Source: Unio delphinus
Lineage: Eukaryota; Mollusca; Bivalvia; Unionida; Unionidae
DNA length: 64,000 bases
Assembly: GCA_029339505.1 (NCBI GenBank)
Contig: JAQISU010000155.1
Span: 15,267,501-15,331,500, forward strand
Direction of reading: 5' to 3'
Shown here: positions 23,460 through 35,094 of the stretch, piece by piece
How the letters are laid out: each line of letters opens with the position of its first letter
Numbering within the stretch: the stretch's first letter is position 1
The notes under the pieces: generated by a model
The model's database searches: none
The model's input: the letters and a program-made list of their open reading frames with translations, nothing else
Told to the model about the DNA's origin: nothing
Position numbers and translations under genes: made by a program

Positions 23460-25090
23460 TGTAACAGAATTGTTACCGAGAGGAGGGTGGATTAAATGAA
23501 CAATACAAACACAATTTGTGAAAGAAAATATAAATTTATGTAATAAATTATAAATGAAAAAAATACAGATGTAACAACACAATAATTCATGCACTCAACC
23601 CACAATTAAACTCACAACCATTCACAATACATGAACAAATTAAATAACAATACAAAAGGAATCACAAATGTAAAGGGATCTCTTGGATTATACACAGATC
23701 CAAGAATCCTTTACGAAAGTTAAATAAATGCAAGTATGATTTACGAAAAAAATAAACACAAACGACAAACTATCTATCGCACGATGGATTGCGATAACTA
23801 GCACGATCATATACTTGTATTCAATCAAGTTGCTAGCTTTTATTGATATCTATGTGATCACTTGAAATATTATTGCGATCTGACATAAACATGCAAATAC
23901 AACAATGTATTAAATTATATTACAATTTCAATACACCTATGTGTCTCCCCTGTATAACCGCACGATTCAGCAACAGTTGAATCGTCTCCCAGTTTCCCCG
24001 AGAACCGAGGGTTGACCAATACTATTATCGGACGTTTCCCTACACGGATCCACCACAGTTATACGTTCAGACAGCATACAACATCTACCAGAACCAACGG
24101 TTCCTCACTACCCTAGATGTCGACCCGGACGTTTTACAACTCTAAGACAGCTCCGACACTCGGACTTCTAGCTTTCCGGATATTTACATGTTACACAGAT
24201 GTTGACGAACAGACAGTTCGACACACAGACAGATACTTCAATTCCGTTTGCACAAATTAACGGCACAAGCACATTCAGATATTTATACAGAGATGTTCCA
24301 GAACAAACAATAGATGTCCCACAACAAATCAGACGATATCAAAGACGTTTATCAAAAGATGGTATCAGATGTGTTAACAGCTACGGTATCAACGATGTTA
24401 TTAGCAGCTACGGTATCAACGATGTTATTAGCAGCTACGGTATCAGATACATTGTAACAACTACGTTAGCAGCTACGGTATCAGAGACGGTATCAACGAT
24501 GTTATTAGATGCGCTATCAGTGATGTACTTCTACGGTATCAACGACGGAATCAACGACGGAATCAACGACGGAATCAGCTATAATAAACAAAACCAGACT
24601 AATAATAGTTGTCTCAAAAATAATCTAAGCCGTAGATTACGATATTGTATTTAAAGTCTAAAAGTGACTAGTAATTCCAAATATTCCACGTTTAATTGCA
24701 ATAAAAGCATCATTATACGAAATGATAATCTGAATAAAATTCACAATACAACGAAATGTAAATTTAACACTCACCCCTTTGGCTGGAGATTTGCAAGACG
24801 AGGTTATCTATCCTTCGATTAGATATTTTAGTTCCCGTAAATAATAATGAGAAATCCTTCGCCTTATATACTCTCAATAGGTGAACATAAATCACATCGA
24901 GCTTGCCGTGCACCACGTAAAACGAGTATTTCGGATTTCATGTAAATTACAAATTGGCACATGCAAATCGTTACACGCCACTTAATCACCCCAGGTAATT
25001 CGTTTACGACGAAATCAAGAAAATGGTGAGTTTCGTTTGCAATTCAAGTACAACAAAAATCAGTTCAAATTTTCGCCTAATTCTGTGACA
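23460..25090 (-). repeat. 3' LTR of the gypsy-type element
   Basis: On the element (minus) strand it starts TGTCACAGAATTAGG and ends CTGTTACA. It contains short internal direct repeats (GGTATCAACGATGTTATTAG three-fold, and GGAATCAACGAC) near 24390-24570. A 151-codon plus-strand ORF spans these repeats in both LTRs, antisense to the element. It is repeat-like (SYGINDVIS) and probably not a gene. Confidence 0.95.
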
Positions 25091-25105
25091 ATACCTCCCC
25101 CCTAA
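25091..25105 (-). other. Polypurine tract
   Basis: On the minus strand CTTAGGGGGGAGGTAT ends directly at the 3' LTR, the position and composition expected of the plus-strand primer of reverse transcription. Confidence 0.85.
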
Positions 25106-25239
25106 GAATAAAAATGTACACATTTTTAAAACTAACACAGAATAGAAGAAAAATAACTACTGATGATATCTTACAACATTTACACTGGTTATACTACAAA
25201 CTGGATTTTATTACTGGGCAAATTCATACAAATTTCCCA

Positions 25240-25284
25240 TCATGCCCTACTCAAGTAGTCTGCGCCTATATTTTCAACTCCCCT
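25240..25284 (-). pseudogene. RNase H C-terminal stub
   Basis: In the frame next to the end of the main ORF, the minus strand encodes GVENIGADYLSRA and then a stop. This is the conserved C-terminal signature of gypsy RNase H (family: xNxxADALSR). It lies immediately after the integrase C-terminus, so a deletion removed RT and almost all of RNase H and joined the integrase end to this stub. It shows that RT-RH originally lay downstream of integrase. Confidence 0.8.
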
Positions 25285-28267
25285 TATTGACATTGTCGCG
25301 CTGTCTCTTGATATACAGCTTGAGCATGTTAGCATGGAATGTCTTTACATTACCGTCCATGTCAATTTTATAGTCCATGTCACCTTTTACTTCTTTAACT
25401 TCATATGGACCTTTCCACTGGACTAATAACTTATTCGAACTCGTTGGAAGAAGCAATAGCACCTGATCTCCCACAAGAAATTTCCTATTACGCGCTCTGC
25501 GGTTGTAATACTTGGCATATCTGCGCCCCGATTTAATCAATTCGTCACGTGCCATCTGGCATGTACTCTCAAGTTTGTTTCTTAAATCTAAAACGTACTG
25601 GTAAGTTGTTTTTATTTCCTCGTTCGCGACATCACCAGTCCATAGTTCGCGTAGTATCCGCATCGGGCCTCGAACTGTTCTACCATACAACAGTTCAAAG
25701 GGTGAGAACCTTAAACTTTCCTGCGGTACTTCACGGTACGCGAACAAAACAGCGTTTAAATAACGGTCCCAGTCTTGCGGACGTTCCGCGCACATCTTCC
25801 GTAGCATGCTTTTCAGGGTACCATTAAACTTCTCTACCAGTCCATTGCACATCGGATGGTATGGGGTAGTGTTTAGCTGTTTGATGGATAACAGCCTACT
25901 TATTTCACCCATGAGGTCAGAGGTGAATTGGGCACCACAATCAGTGAGGATTTCCTCTGGCACCCCTACCCCACTGAAGATATCAACTAATGCTTCAGCA
26001 ACCCTTTCCGTTTCAATAGTTGGTAACGCTACGGCTTCGGGGTATCTGGTTGCGTAATCAACCAGAGTAAGTATGTACCGATTCTTTCTTTCGGTAACCG
26101 GGTGTATTGGTCCTACAATATCTACTGCCACTCTTTTAAACGGTGTATCTATTAATGGCATTTGTCCTAAGGGCACCCTTGTGACCCTTCCCTTACAAAC
26201 GGTTTTCTGACATACGTCGCACGACCTACAGAACCGTGTGACATCGCCATTAACACCGGGCCAGTAGAATTCAGCGACCACCCTGCTAGTGGTCTTAGCC
26301 TTACCTAGGTGTCCTGCCATGCTAGACTCATGCGCCACCCTAAGTACTTGAGACCTATATCTCTGGGGTACGACCACTTGCCAATACTTCTTACCCTCCC
26401 GAGCGCTAAACTCCCTATGAATTAATCCGTTCTTGCGTACGAATCTAGAGCTACCCCCACGCTTGCAATGTTTAATCGCGCCGGACGTGATTTTCTCAAC
26501 AATTGTTCTGATGGATTCATCACGTTCTTGCTCTTGTTTGAAATCATCACGGGAAATTCCTGAGATCGATTCAGGGACTATTAATTTATGAAACGCGGAT
26601 TTCTCTCGCCGTGTTTGCGCTCGCGTTTCGACTGCCTGGGCCAAAGGTATTTTAAAATCGGCCATGGTTGGAAGACGGGAACCTTCAACATTACCGATCG
26701 TCAGATCGTAAATAGGATTGTCCATACAAAGGGCATCAACAGTTCCCGTTAAGAAAGGTGTTTTTACTGTGATCCTTGCTACGGGAATGCGACCCATCGT
26801 CTGATCAAGTAACATACATGGGGATTCCCACCCGAGCATTTGGTTATCCTGCACAAGACTACGTTTGATCACTACGCCCGTACAACCAGTGTCACGCAAT
26901 ACCACGACTTCTCGACCGTTGACAAACCCTCTCGCGGTTGGTACACGCGCTTCAGGAAATAAACACGTGCCAAGTGAATGAATACAAGGTTCTACATGTA
27001 CGTTGTTATCGGATATACCTTTACTTTGCATAGCCACTGCTACCTTATGTATAAGTGCCTTTCTTTTAGGGCAGTCTTTTTGAACATGACCCAATGCATT
27101 ACACAAGAAACACCGCACACGCTGAAAAACTGGATTCCCAACTGACCTTTTTACCTCAGCTGATTTTACAGGCTCCCTAGGCATAGGTCTTACAGACTGG
27201 TTTCCAGACTTAAAATCTTTTAAAACCACGTTCTGGGTTCCCCCATGAGCTTCGGCAAATAAATCGGCTTGCTTAGCCATATCTTTTACGTTTGTGAAGA
27301 CTTTCTCCTTCAGAAATTGATCTAATTCTCGCCCAACTGTATTAAATAATTGATCTCTGAGCAAGAAATCAGTCAACCCTTCAAACGTTTTCACCGCTTT
27401 GCCGCATTCAATCCACCGCTCAAAATAGTTCGCAATTCTGACGGTGAACTGACCAAAGGTTTCTCCCTTATCGGGCTTGCTATACCTGAACTTTTTTCGA
27501 AAACCTTGTTCAGTGAGCTCGTACCTTTTGAGAAGTGCTTCCTTTAGGACGTCGTACTTAAACACATCGTCCCTAGGAAGTCGCGAGTATACATCCAGTG
27601 CTTTACCTTTTAATAAAGCACTCAGATGCAGCGCCCAGTCATTTTGACTCCACTTCTGGTTTTCGGCATACCGCTCAAACCGATGAAGATAACTATCTAT
27701 GTTATCTTTTTCATCGTCAAAGGGAGGTAATTTGGGGCCCCTTAATTTGCTAAAGGCAGAATCGTGTTCTCTTCCAGATGTCGCTAATTCTACCTTACGC
27801 TCATGATCCCGTTGTTTTGCTTTTTCATCTAACTCTATTCGCTTTTGCTCCGCTTCCATTTCCCATCCTATCCTATCCTTTTCCGCCTGCTTCTCTAATT
27901 CTATCTTTTCCCTCTCGGCCTGCTTCTCTAATTCTATCTTTTCCCTCTCGGCCTGCTTCTCTAATTCTATCTTTTCCCTCTCGAATTCTATCTTTTCCCT
28001 CTCAAAGGCCCATTTCCTATCTTCGGATTCCCTTTCTAATTCCCGTTTCCTTTCATCAGATTCCCTTTCTAATTCCCTTGACCTTGCCCTTTCTTCCCTT
28101 TCCCGGGCATGTTCTTCCTGAATAAATTTCCTTAAGCTTTCACCTTCATACCCAAATTCTTTGCCTAAGGCAACCAAGTCCTTAAGGGATGACATGACAA
28201 TGACAATTGTAATATGAATATAGATATATAACCAAACCAATACTTTAAACACGTTTATACTGGACAC
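25274..28267 (-). CDS. Gag-protease-integrase polyprotein (no RT)
   Basis: The 997-residue ORF begins with a Glu/Arg/Lys-rich coiled coil (about residues 40-160, with EKQAEREKIEL heptad-like repeats). A retrotransposon gag domain follows (about 175-370; FERYAENQKW, WALHLSALLKGKALD). Next come a CCHC zinc knuckle (CFLCNALGHVQKDC, about 388) and an aspartic protease (DTGCTGVVIK, about 455). Integrase follows, with an HHCC finger (HESSMAGHLG, CRSCDVC), a DDE core (VDIVGPI, LTDCGAQFTSD, HPMCNGLVEKFN) and a GPY/F module (WKGPYEV). No RT motif lies between protease and integrase, and the ORF stops just before the RNase H stub. The first ATG adds a hydrophobic leader; translation probably starts at the later Met (MSSLKDL, about residue 25). 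The frame is fully open, consistent with recent activity. Confidence 0.93.
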   Translation of the reverse strand: MSSINVFKVLVWLYIYIHITIVIVMSSLKDLVALGKEFGYEGESLRKFIQEEHAREREERARSRELERESDERKRELERESEDRKWAFEREKIEFEREKIELEKQAEREKIELEKQAEREKIELEKQAEKDRIGWEMEAEQKRIELDEKAKQRDHERKVELATSGREHDSAFSKLRGPKLPPFDDEKDNIDSYLHRFERYAENQKWSQNDWALHLSALLKGKALDVYSRLPRDDVFKYDVLKEALLKRYELTEQGFRKKFRYSKPDKGETFGQFTVRIANYFERWIECGKAVKTFEGLTDFLLRDQLFNTVGRELDQFLKEKVFTNVKDMAKQADLFAEAHGGTQNVVLKDFKSGNQSVRPMPREPVKSAEVKRSVGNPVFQRVRCFLCNALGHVQKDCPKRKALIHKVAVAMQSKGISDNNVHVEPCIHSLGTCLFPEARVPTARGFVNGREVVVLRDTGCTGVVIKRSLVQDNQMLGWESPCMLLDQTMGRIPVARITVKTPFLTGTVDALCMDNPIYDLTIGNVEGSRLPTMADFKIPLAQAVETRAQTRREKSAFHKLIVPESISGISRDDFKQEQERDESIRTIVEKITSGAIKHCKRGGSSRFVRKNGLIHREFSAREGKKYWQVVVPQRYRSQVLRVAHESSMAGHLGKAKTTSRVVAEFYWPGVNGDVTRFCRSCDVCQKTVCKGRVTRVPLGQMPLIDTPFKRVAVDIVGPIHPVTERKNRYILTLVDYATRYPEAVALPTIETERVAEALVDIFSGVGVPEEILTDCGAQFTSDLMGEISRLLSIKQLNTTPYHPMCNGLVEKFNGTLKSMLRKMCAERPQDWDRYLNAVLFAYREVPQESLRFSPFELLYGRTVRGPMRILRELWTGDVANEEIKTTYQYVLDLRNKLESTCQMARDELIKSGRRYAKYYNRRARNRKFLVGDQVLLLLPTSSNKLLVQWKGPYEVKEVKGDMDYKIDMDGNVKTFHANMLKLYIKRQRDNVNKGS

Positions 28268-28395
28268 ACGGACCTAGGTAAACTAAACAAAAATAAACTC
28301 CAACTAGAGTATTATCTTAACAGAAGGTCACGCTCAAATATAAACATTAAATGTATACCTTCACAAAAATGATTGACAGTTCACTTAATCCAACG

Positions 28396-28413
28396 ATCCC
28401 ACTTCTGACACCA
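28396..28413 (-). other. Primer-binding site, tRNA-Leu-like
   Basis: On the minus strand TGGTGTCAGAAGTGGGAT lies one base inside the 5' LTR. It is complementary to a 3' end CCCACTTCTGACACCA, which fits a leucine tRNA acceptor end. The tRNA assignment is from memory. Confidence 0.8.
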
Positions 28414-28414
28414 T

Positions 28415-30045
28415 TGTAACAGAATTGTTACCGAGAGGAGGGTGGATTAAATGAACAATACAAACACAATTTGTGAAAGAAAATATAAATTTATGTAATA
28501 AATTATAAATGAAAAAAATACAGATGTAACAACACAATAATTCATGCACTCAACCCACAATTAAACTCACAACCATTCACAATACATGAACAAATTAAAT
28601 AACAATACAAAAGGAATCACAAATGTAAAGGGATCTCTTGGATTATACACAGATCCAAGAATCCTTTACGAAAGTTAAATAAATGCAAGTATGATTTACG
28701 AAAAAAATAAACACAAACGACAAACTATCTATCGCACGATGGATTGCGATAACTAGCACGATCATATACTTGTATTCAATCAAGTTGCTAGCTTTTATTG
28801 ATATCTATGTGATCACTTGAAATATTATTGCGATCTGACATAAACATGCAAATACAACAATGTATTAAATTATATTACAATTTCAATACACCTATGTGTC
28901 TCCCCTGTATAACCGCACGATTCAGCAACAGTTGAATCGTCTCCCAGTTTCCCCGAGAACCGAGGGTTGACCAATACTATTATCGGACGTTTCCCTACAC
29001 GGATCCACCACAGTTATACGTTCAGACAGCATACAACATCTACCAGAACCAACGGTTCCTCACTACCCTAGATGTCGACCCGGACGTTTTACAACTCTAA
29101 GACAGCTCCGACACTCGGACTTCTAGCTTTCCGGATATTTACATGTTACACAGATGTTGACGAACAGACAGTTCGACACACAGACAGATACTTCAATTCC
29201 TTTTGCACAAATTAACGGCACAAGCACATTCAGATATTTATACAGAGATGTTCCAGAACAAACAATAGATGTCCCACAACAAATCAGACGATATCAAAGA
29301 CGTTTATCAAAAGATGGTATCAGATGTGTTAACAGCTACGGTATCAACGATGTTATTAGCAGCTACGGTATCAACGATGTTATTAGCAGCTACGGTATCA
29401 GATACATTGTAACAACTACGTTAGCAGCTACGGTATCAGAGACGGTATCAACGATGTTATTAGATGCGCTATCAGTGATGTACTTCTACGGTATCAACGA
29501 CGGAATCAACGACGGAATCAACGACGGAATCAGCTATAATAAACAAAACCAGACTAATAATAGTTGTCTCAAAAATAATCTAAGCCGTAGATTACGATAT
29601 TGTATTTAAAGTCTAAAAGTGACTAGTAATTCCAAATATTCCACGTTTAATTGCAATAAAAGCATCATTATACGAAATGATAATCTGAATAAAATTCACA
29701 ATACAACGAAATGTAAATTTAACACTCACCCCTTTGGCTGGAGATTTGCAAGACGAGGTTATCTATCCTTCGATTAGATATTTTAGTTCCCGTAAATAAT
29801 AATGAGAAATCCTTCGCCTTATATACTCTCAATAGGTGAACATAAATCACATCGAGCTTGCCGTGCACCACGTAAAACGAGTATTTCGGATTTCATGTAA
29901 ATTACAAATTGGCACATGCAAATCGTTACACGCCACTTAATCACCCCAGGTAATGCGTGTACGACGAAATCAAGAAAATGGTGAGTTTCGTTTGCAATTC
30001 AAGTACAACAAAAATCAGTTCAAATTTTCGCCTAATTCTGTGACA
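28415..30045 (-). repeat. 5' LTR of the gypsy-type element
   Basis: The same 1631 bases as the 3' LTR apart from the few substitutions noted. It should carry the element promoter on the minus strand; I could not fix the TATA box or start site with confidence. Confidence 0.95.
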
Positions 30046-30165
30046 GACAGTCATATTGCAGTAAAGAATGACAGTCACACTGCACTAAGAGCAAAAGTCA
30101 CATTGCAGTAAAGAGTGAGTCACATTGCACCAAAGGTAAAAATCACATTGCATTAAATTCTAAAC
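30046..30165. repeat. Minisatellite, right part
   Basis: The units (CAGTCACACTGCACTAAGAG, CATTGCAGTAAAGAGTGAGT and so on) continue the array interrupted at 23459. Confidence 0.88.
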
Positions 30166-30169
30166 TGGT

Positions 30170-31400
30170 CGCCCATAATTCATGAGAAAACAATCAATGG
30201 TGAATTGAAGTCTACAAAGCATGTATTTACTGTGTACTGGTGAGAATTACAGCAAATTCAATTTCTAAAATCAAGTAAAACATATGCTGCTTCTACTGAC
30301 ACAGATGTAGCTTCCTCTTGTGTTTGCATGAAGTTCAGGCATGTATAATACTTTTAATTAGTTTGCCATATTATCCACCATTGCATGCAATAATCAGTAT
30401 CAATGATATCATGATTTCCAGAATCACTGCAAAGTTATAAAACTGACAAGTTATAAAACTTGTGCATGTCTAGTTTTAAAATGACTTAGACACACAAACC
30501 TTAAGATATATTACTACATACTATTGCATAAAGTATGTCTGCAAAGATGGTATTAATATTACTCTGTATCATATCTAAGAATAGCAGACAATGGGACTTA
30601 TATAGCATTTGGCTAAATCCATGGTAGATATATTAGTTAAATTGCTTCAATTCATGTTTAAAGCTTGCTTTTGAAGCAATCCAGACTGTGAGTGAGACAT
30701 TTTATGCAAATTTTAAATTTTTATGTAAAATTTGTACAGCTAGATAAATATGTTTTAAGTGTTATGAAGTAAGGTTGGGGGTAACTGGTTACCAATTTTT
30801 TTGTAAATAGTTACCAATAATATCGGAATGATCAGCAGTCATTCCGGGTAATCAACACAGTACTAATAAATATGGCATAAAGTAGCCACCACAAAAACCA
30901 AAACATTTTGAATTGAATTTTATTTGGGTTCAAGATTGACAGATTAGAGGACGTTGAGATTAGGTTTCTGTTCAATGTTCAATGCATCAGAAAGACCACA
31001 TATTTAAACATAGTTATAAGCCATCATGAGATTGACCTTCCTGGAATATATTTTCATATAATGTTTACACCTGGATAGAGAGGTGATCTATGATTTTTTT
31101 TCAAAACTGACAAGACAAAATCTTAAACCTAGTTTTTATGATAGTTTATAACATCAGCACTGTTTACAGGAAAATATACTGTTTGCTACATCTAGATGCT
31201 ATAAATAAATGGAACCAATCAAAAGTACTATATTGTTACTATACAAAATCGTTTATTCATTTATTGTAGTAAGATGTTATACTTACAAGCATGTTTGCTG
31301 GAAGCACACTGATGCAGAAAATGTCATACAGTTTGAAAAAATAATAGTGACAGCATCATAGCTTTGAGTACTACACATATAGTTTATACTGGAGCATATA
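30170..31400. other. No gene seen
   Basis: AT-rich sequence without recognisable coding or repeat content. Confidence 0.4.
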
Positions 31401-31408
31401 TCAGTATG

Positions 31409-31509
<101 letters not shown>

Positions 31510-32735
31510 AATGGGTACACAAAACTTGTGAGGGCTGAATGTTTTTTGGCTTAAAATTCATTTTGGTATGATAATTATATTAGACATGGTTCTATATGTA
31601 AGAGGTTATGCCTGACATACTGGCTTAAAATAAATTCAAGCCATATAGTTCTGGTAGCTTTTTCTCCTTATTTACTTGTGTGCCTTTACTAAATAGTAAG
31701 TTCCATTCTGTTATTTATTGTACACTTTTACACAGGTGTAGGGGAGTCATGCACATGAAATTGTTGATTATGGTTAGATCTTTATTGCCATCTTCTCTAA
31801 ACAAAGGTTGACTCTGAACTACAAGCTCTGATACTTTGAAGACCATGCAACTTAGGCAGGTGCTCTGATAATTAACAGAGATTGATGTATCATTGGACAA
31901 CCAGGACCAGCAAATCTGATTAGTAACACAGATAAGAGATAATTGTGATTGACTGTAATTAAGAAGAGCTATAGAACACTTGTACTAACAGATGAAATAA
32001 TTTTCAGCCTAACAACTGGATATCAAAGCTATCTTCATTAACTAATTCCCAAGGGTTAGTGGTGAACAGAGTCAGTGTCTGAACCTAATGCTGCCTCTAA
32101 TGTTAACCCACTCCTTTTGAAAAGAGCATCACTCTGAATGTAGAATGAAGAAGGTCAGTTTTTTAATTACAATGAATTGGAATAAAGGTATGGTATATCA
32201 CTCAGCTGATAACTTATGCTAATGTGACAAATTAATTAATGTAACCATTTGTTACTTTACATAAGCCAGAGAACCATTGCAAATATTTTTTTTTGAAAAG
32301 TAGTCTCTAGATGCAACTGTGAACAAGAATTTTGAAGTAGAAAACAAATTCAGATATAAGTTATCTTGACAATGAAATGCTGTTCAAAGTGATAATACAG
32401 GGCATGTCAAAAAATAACTTTCTTTTAAATGATATAAAAGTAGGTACTATAATGAGTTGCTAAAAATAAAGAGGTTAATTTTGTTTTCCTTGTTATTGTA
32501 AGTATTTGTTCTTAGAGTCTGCTTCATTAGCTATTATATTGTTCAGCTGGATTTTACTATTTGCTTTCTGTTCCTTGCTTTTGTTAGTTTTGTCAGCACC
32601 GTTATGACCAAATACTTTTCCAAAGGACACACCAAAGCAGTTAGCTCAATGCTGGTTTGAGCCAGCCTGTCAAAGCTTGAATGTTAGGATTACTAGTCTG
32701 ATTCCCTGTCAACTGAGCTTGTTTTACTAGGTGAA
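31510..32735. other. No gene seen
   Basis: No supported ORF or repeat family. A SINE-like phrase (AGCTCAATGCTGGTTTGAGCC) near 32642 is too degenerate to call. Confidence 0.4.
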
Positions 32736-32736
32736 A

Positions 32737-32737
<1 letters not shown>

Positions 32738-32767
<30 letters not shown>

Positions 32768-32920
32768 CATACATACATACATACATACATACATACATAC
32801 ATACATACATACATACATACGTACGTACGTACGTACGTACGTACGTACGTACGTACGTACAAACATACATACATACATACATACATACATACATACATAC
32901 ATACATACATACATACATAC
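32738..32920. repeat. (ATAC)n array with a central (GTAC)n block
   Basis: ATAC tetranucleotides occupy about 32738-32819 and 32865-32920. A homogeneous GTAC block lies between them at about 32820-32860. GTAC is self-complementary, so this block is a run of palindromic tetramers. Confidence 0.95.
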
Positions 32921-33098
32921 TTTCCAATGCACAGTTACAATATGCTTATATAAATACATACATAGCCAATCATGATATAGACAGAATATTGTGCATTTCT
33001 TGGACTTGGAATTGTTGTAAGATAGCATGTTCAAGTACAAAGTGTGGAAAGTAAAACAATACAATGAGGTTATAATGTCCTGAACATCTAATTGGGTC

Positions 33099-33100
<2 letters not shown>

Positions 33101-33183
<83 letters not shown>
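33101..33183. repeat. (AT)n microsatellite
   Basis: An uninterrupted AT run of about 80 bases. Confidence 0.95.
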
Positions 33184-33185
<2 letters not shown>

Positions 33186-33304
33186 CTGTCTTCTCCAGTT
33201 GTTTTTACTTAATTGTGCTAAAAAGTTCTTATTTTCAAAATCTAATTCTGAAAAGCCTGCATCCAGGTGACCCTGCACAGCTACACAGGAACAGCTGCAG
33301 AATA

Positions 33305-34443
33305 GTGTTGTATTAATACTACATCAGTTGTAGTATTGTTACTACATCAGGTTTTGGAGATCATAAAATTAGTGCCTGCACATAGAGTAATGTTACTACA
33401 TTGGTTTGGGGGGATAGCTTTGTAGTATTAATACTACATCAGTTGTAGTATTGTTTCTACATCAGGTTTTGGAGATCATAAAATTAGTGCCTGCACATAG
33501 AGTAATGTTACTACATTGGTTTGGGGGATAGTGTTGTAGTATTAATACTACATCAGTTGTAGTATTGTTACTACATCAGGTTTTGGAGATCAGAAAATTA
33601 GTGTCTGAACATAGGGTAATGTTACTACATGGGTTAGGGTGGATAGCTTTGTAGTATTAATACTACATCAGTTGTAATATTGTTACTACATCAGGATTTG
33701 GAGATCATAAAATTGGTGCCTGAACATAGGGTAATGTTACTACATGGGTTTGGAGGGGATAGCTTTGTAGTATTAATACTACATCAGTTGTAGTATTGTT
33801 ACTACATCAGGTTTTGGAGATCATAAAATTAGTGCCTTCACATAGAGTAATGTTACTACATGGGTTTGGGGGGATAGTGTTGTAGTATTAATACTACATC
33901 AGTTGTAGTATTGTTACTACATCAGGTTTTGGAGATCATAACATTAGTGTCTGAGCATAGGGTCATGTTACTACAAGGGTTTGGGGGGATAGCTTTGTAG
34001 TATTAATACTACATCAGTTGTATTATTGTTACTACATCAGGTTTTGGAGATCATAACATTGGTGCCTGAACATAGGGTAATGTTACTACATGGGTTTGGG
34101 GGGATAGCTTTGTAGTATTAATACTACATCAGTTGTAGTATTGTTACTACATCAGGTTTTGGAGATCATAAAATAAGTGCCTGAACATAGGGTAATGTTA
34201 GTACATGGGTTTCGGGGGATAGCTTTGTAGTATTAATACTACATCAGTTGTAGTATTGTTACTACATCAGGTTTTGGAGATCATAAAATTAGTGCCTGAA
34301 CATAGGGTAATGTTACTACATGGGTTTGGGGGGATAGCTTTGTAGTATTAATACTACATCAGTTGAAGTATTGTTACTATAGCCAAATTCCTTTAAAAAG
34401 GATAAGCAAGCAATTCCTTTTTTATTCTGACAGCCCATATAAA
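33305..34443 (-). repeat. Right inverted repeat of putative 24-kb element
   Basis: About nine tandem units of ~115 bp, each with GTAGTATTAATACTAC and GTAGTATTGTTACTAC, and a spacer TTTTGGAGATCATAAAATTA. They are followed by an outer block (AGCCAAATTCCTTTAAAAAG, then AGCAAGCAATTCC) that ends in TTCTGACAGCCC near 34436. Together these form the reverse complement of 10085-10540, with more units on this side. CATATAAA follows immediately at 34436-34443. Confidence 0.78.
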
Positions 34444-34609
34444 TATAAGCAATAAATACATTTTGAAGTTTGGAAAGCACATTAAAGGAGATGTGTAAAC
34501 AAGATATTTGGTTTATTTGAGCAAAGGCTGGATAGAAAAGTAGACAAGAAATACGTAAAAAATCAAGGCCGCAGAATGACATACTTTTTAAAATAATGTT
34601 AATTATAAA

Positions 34610-34855
34610 TGTCCCATAATTCTGTATACATTTTAAACAAGAGTCGTAATCGTGTACACGTTTTAAACAATGTCACATAAAGTCATAACTATTTAAATAA
34701 TGCAAACTACAAAACGTATCTTAATCATGTATACATTTTAAACAAGAGTTGTAATCGTGTACACGTTTTAAACAATGTCACACAAAGTCTTAACTATTTA
34801 AATAATGAAAACCACAAAACGTATCATAATCATGAATACATTTTAAACAAGAGTT
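34610..34855. repeat. ~108-bp tandem repeat, about 2.2 units
   Basis: The phrases ACATTTTAAACAAGAGT, CGTGTACACGTTTTAAACAA and ACTATTTAAATAATG recur at a spacing of about 108 bases, just outside the right inverted repeat. Confidence 0.8.
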
Positions 34856-35094
34856 CCTCGAAGGGACTGGTTCAATACTTGCTTATTAAAAATTCAGAGA
34901 GTTCAACGAAATACCATTTCTTTCTTTTAAATGCTAGGTGTTGAAATCATTGTTTACATTATTCAGCGATAACCCGATTTTCAAATTAACTGATGTGTTG
35001 GATATATTAGATATCAGCTTGGCACCATTCATTGTGCTGAATGATTTTATTAACTTTCTAATTCCTACAAGCTGTATTTTCATTGGTTATTTTG

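Larger units (their letters stand above)
23460..30045 (-). mobile_element. Ty3/gypsy-type LTR retrotransposon, RT-deleted, recent
   Basis: Two 1631-bp LTRs (23460-25090 and 28415-30045) flank an internal region of about 3.3 kb on the minus strand. The LTRs have TG...CA ends, and the 5-bp target duplication GACAG lies at 23455-23459 and 30046-30050. Comparing them by eye I found only three base differences (24246/29201, 25000/29955, 25004/29959), so insertion is recent. A primer-binding site and a polypurine tract are both present. The internal ORF encodes gag, protease and integrase, but RT and most of RNase H are missing. It must be mobilised by an autonomous relative or have lost the RT during its last replication. 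Confidence 0.95.

Noticed and set aside
25549..28125. Plus-strand ORFs inside the LTR element
   Set aside because: Antisense shadows of the gag-protease-integrase ORF; the Pro/Ser/Phe-rich one mirrors the coiled-coil coding repeats.
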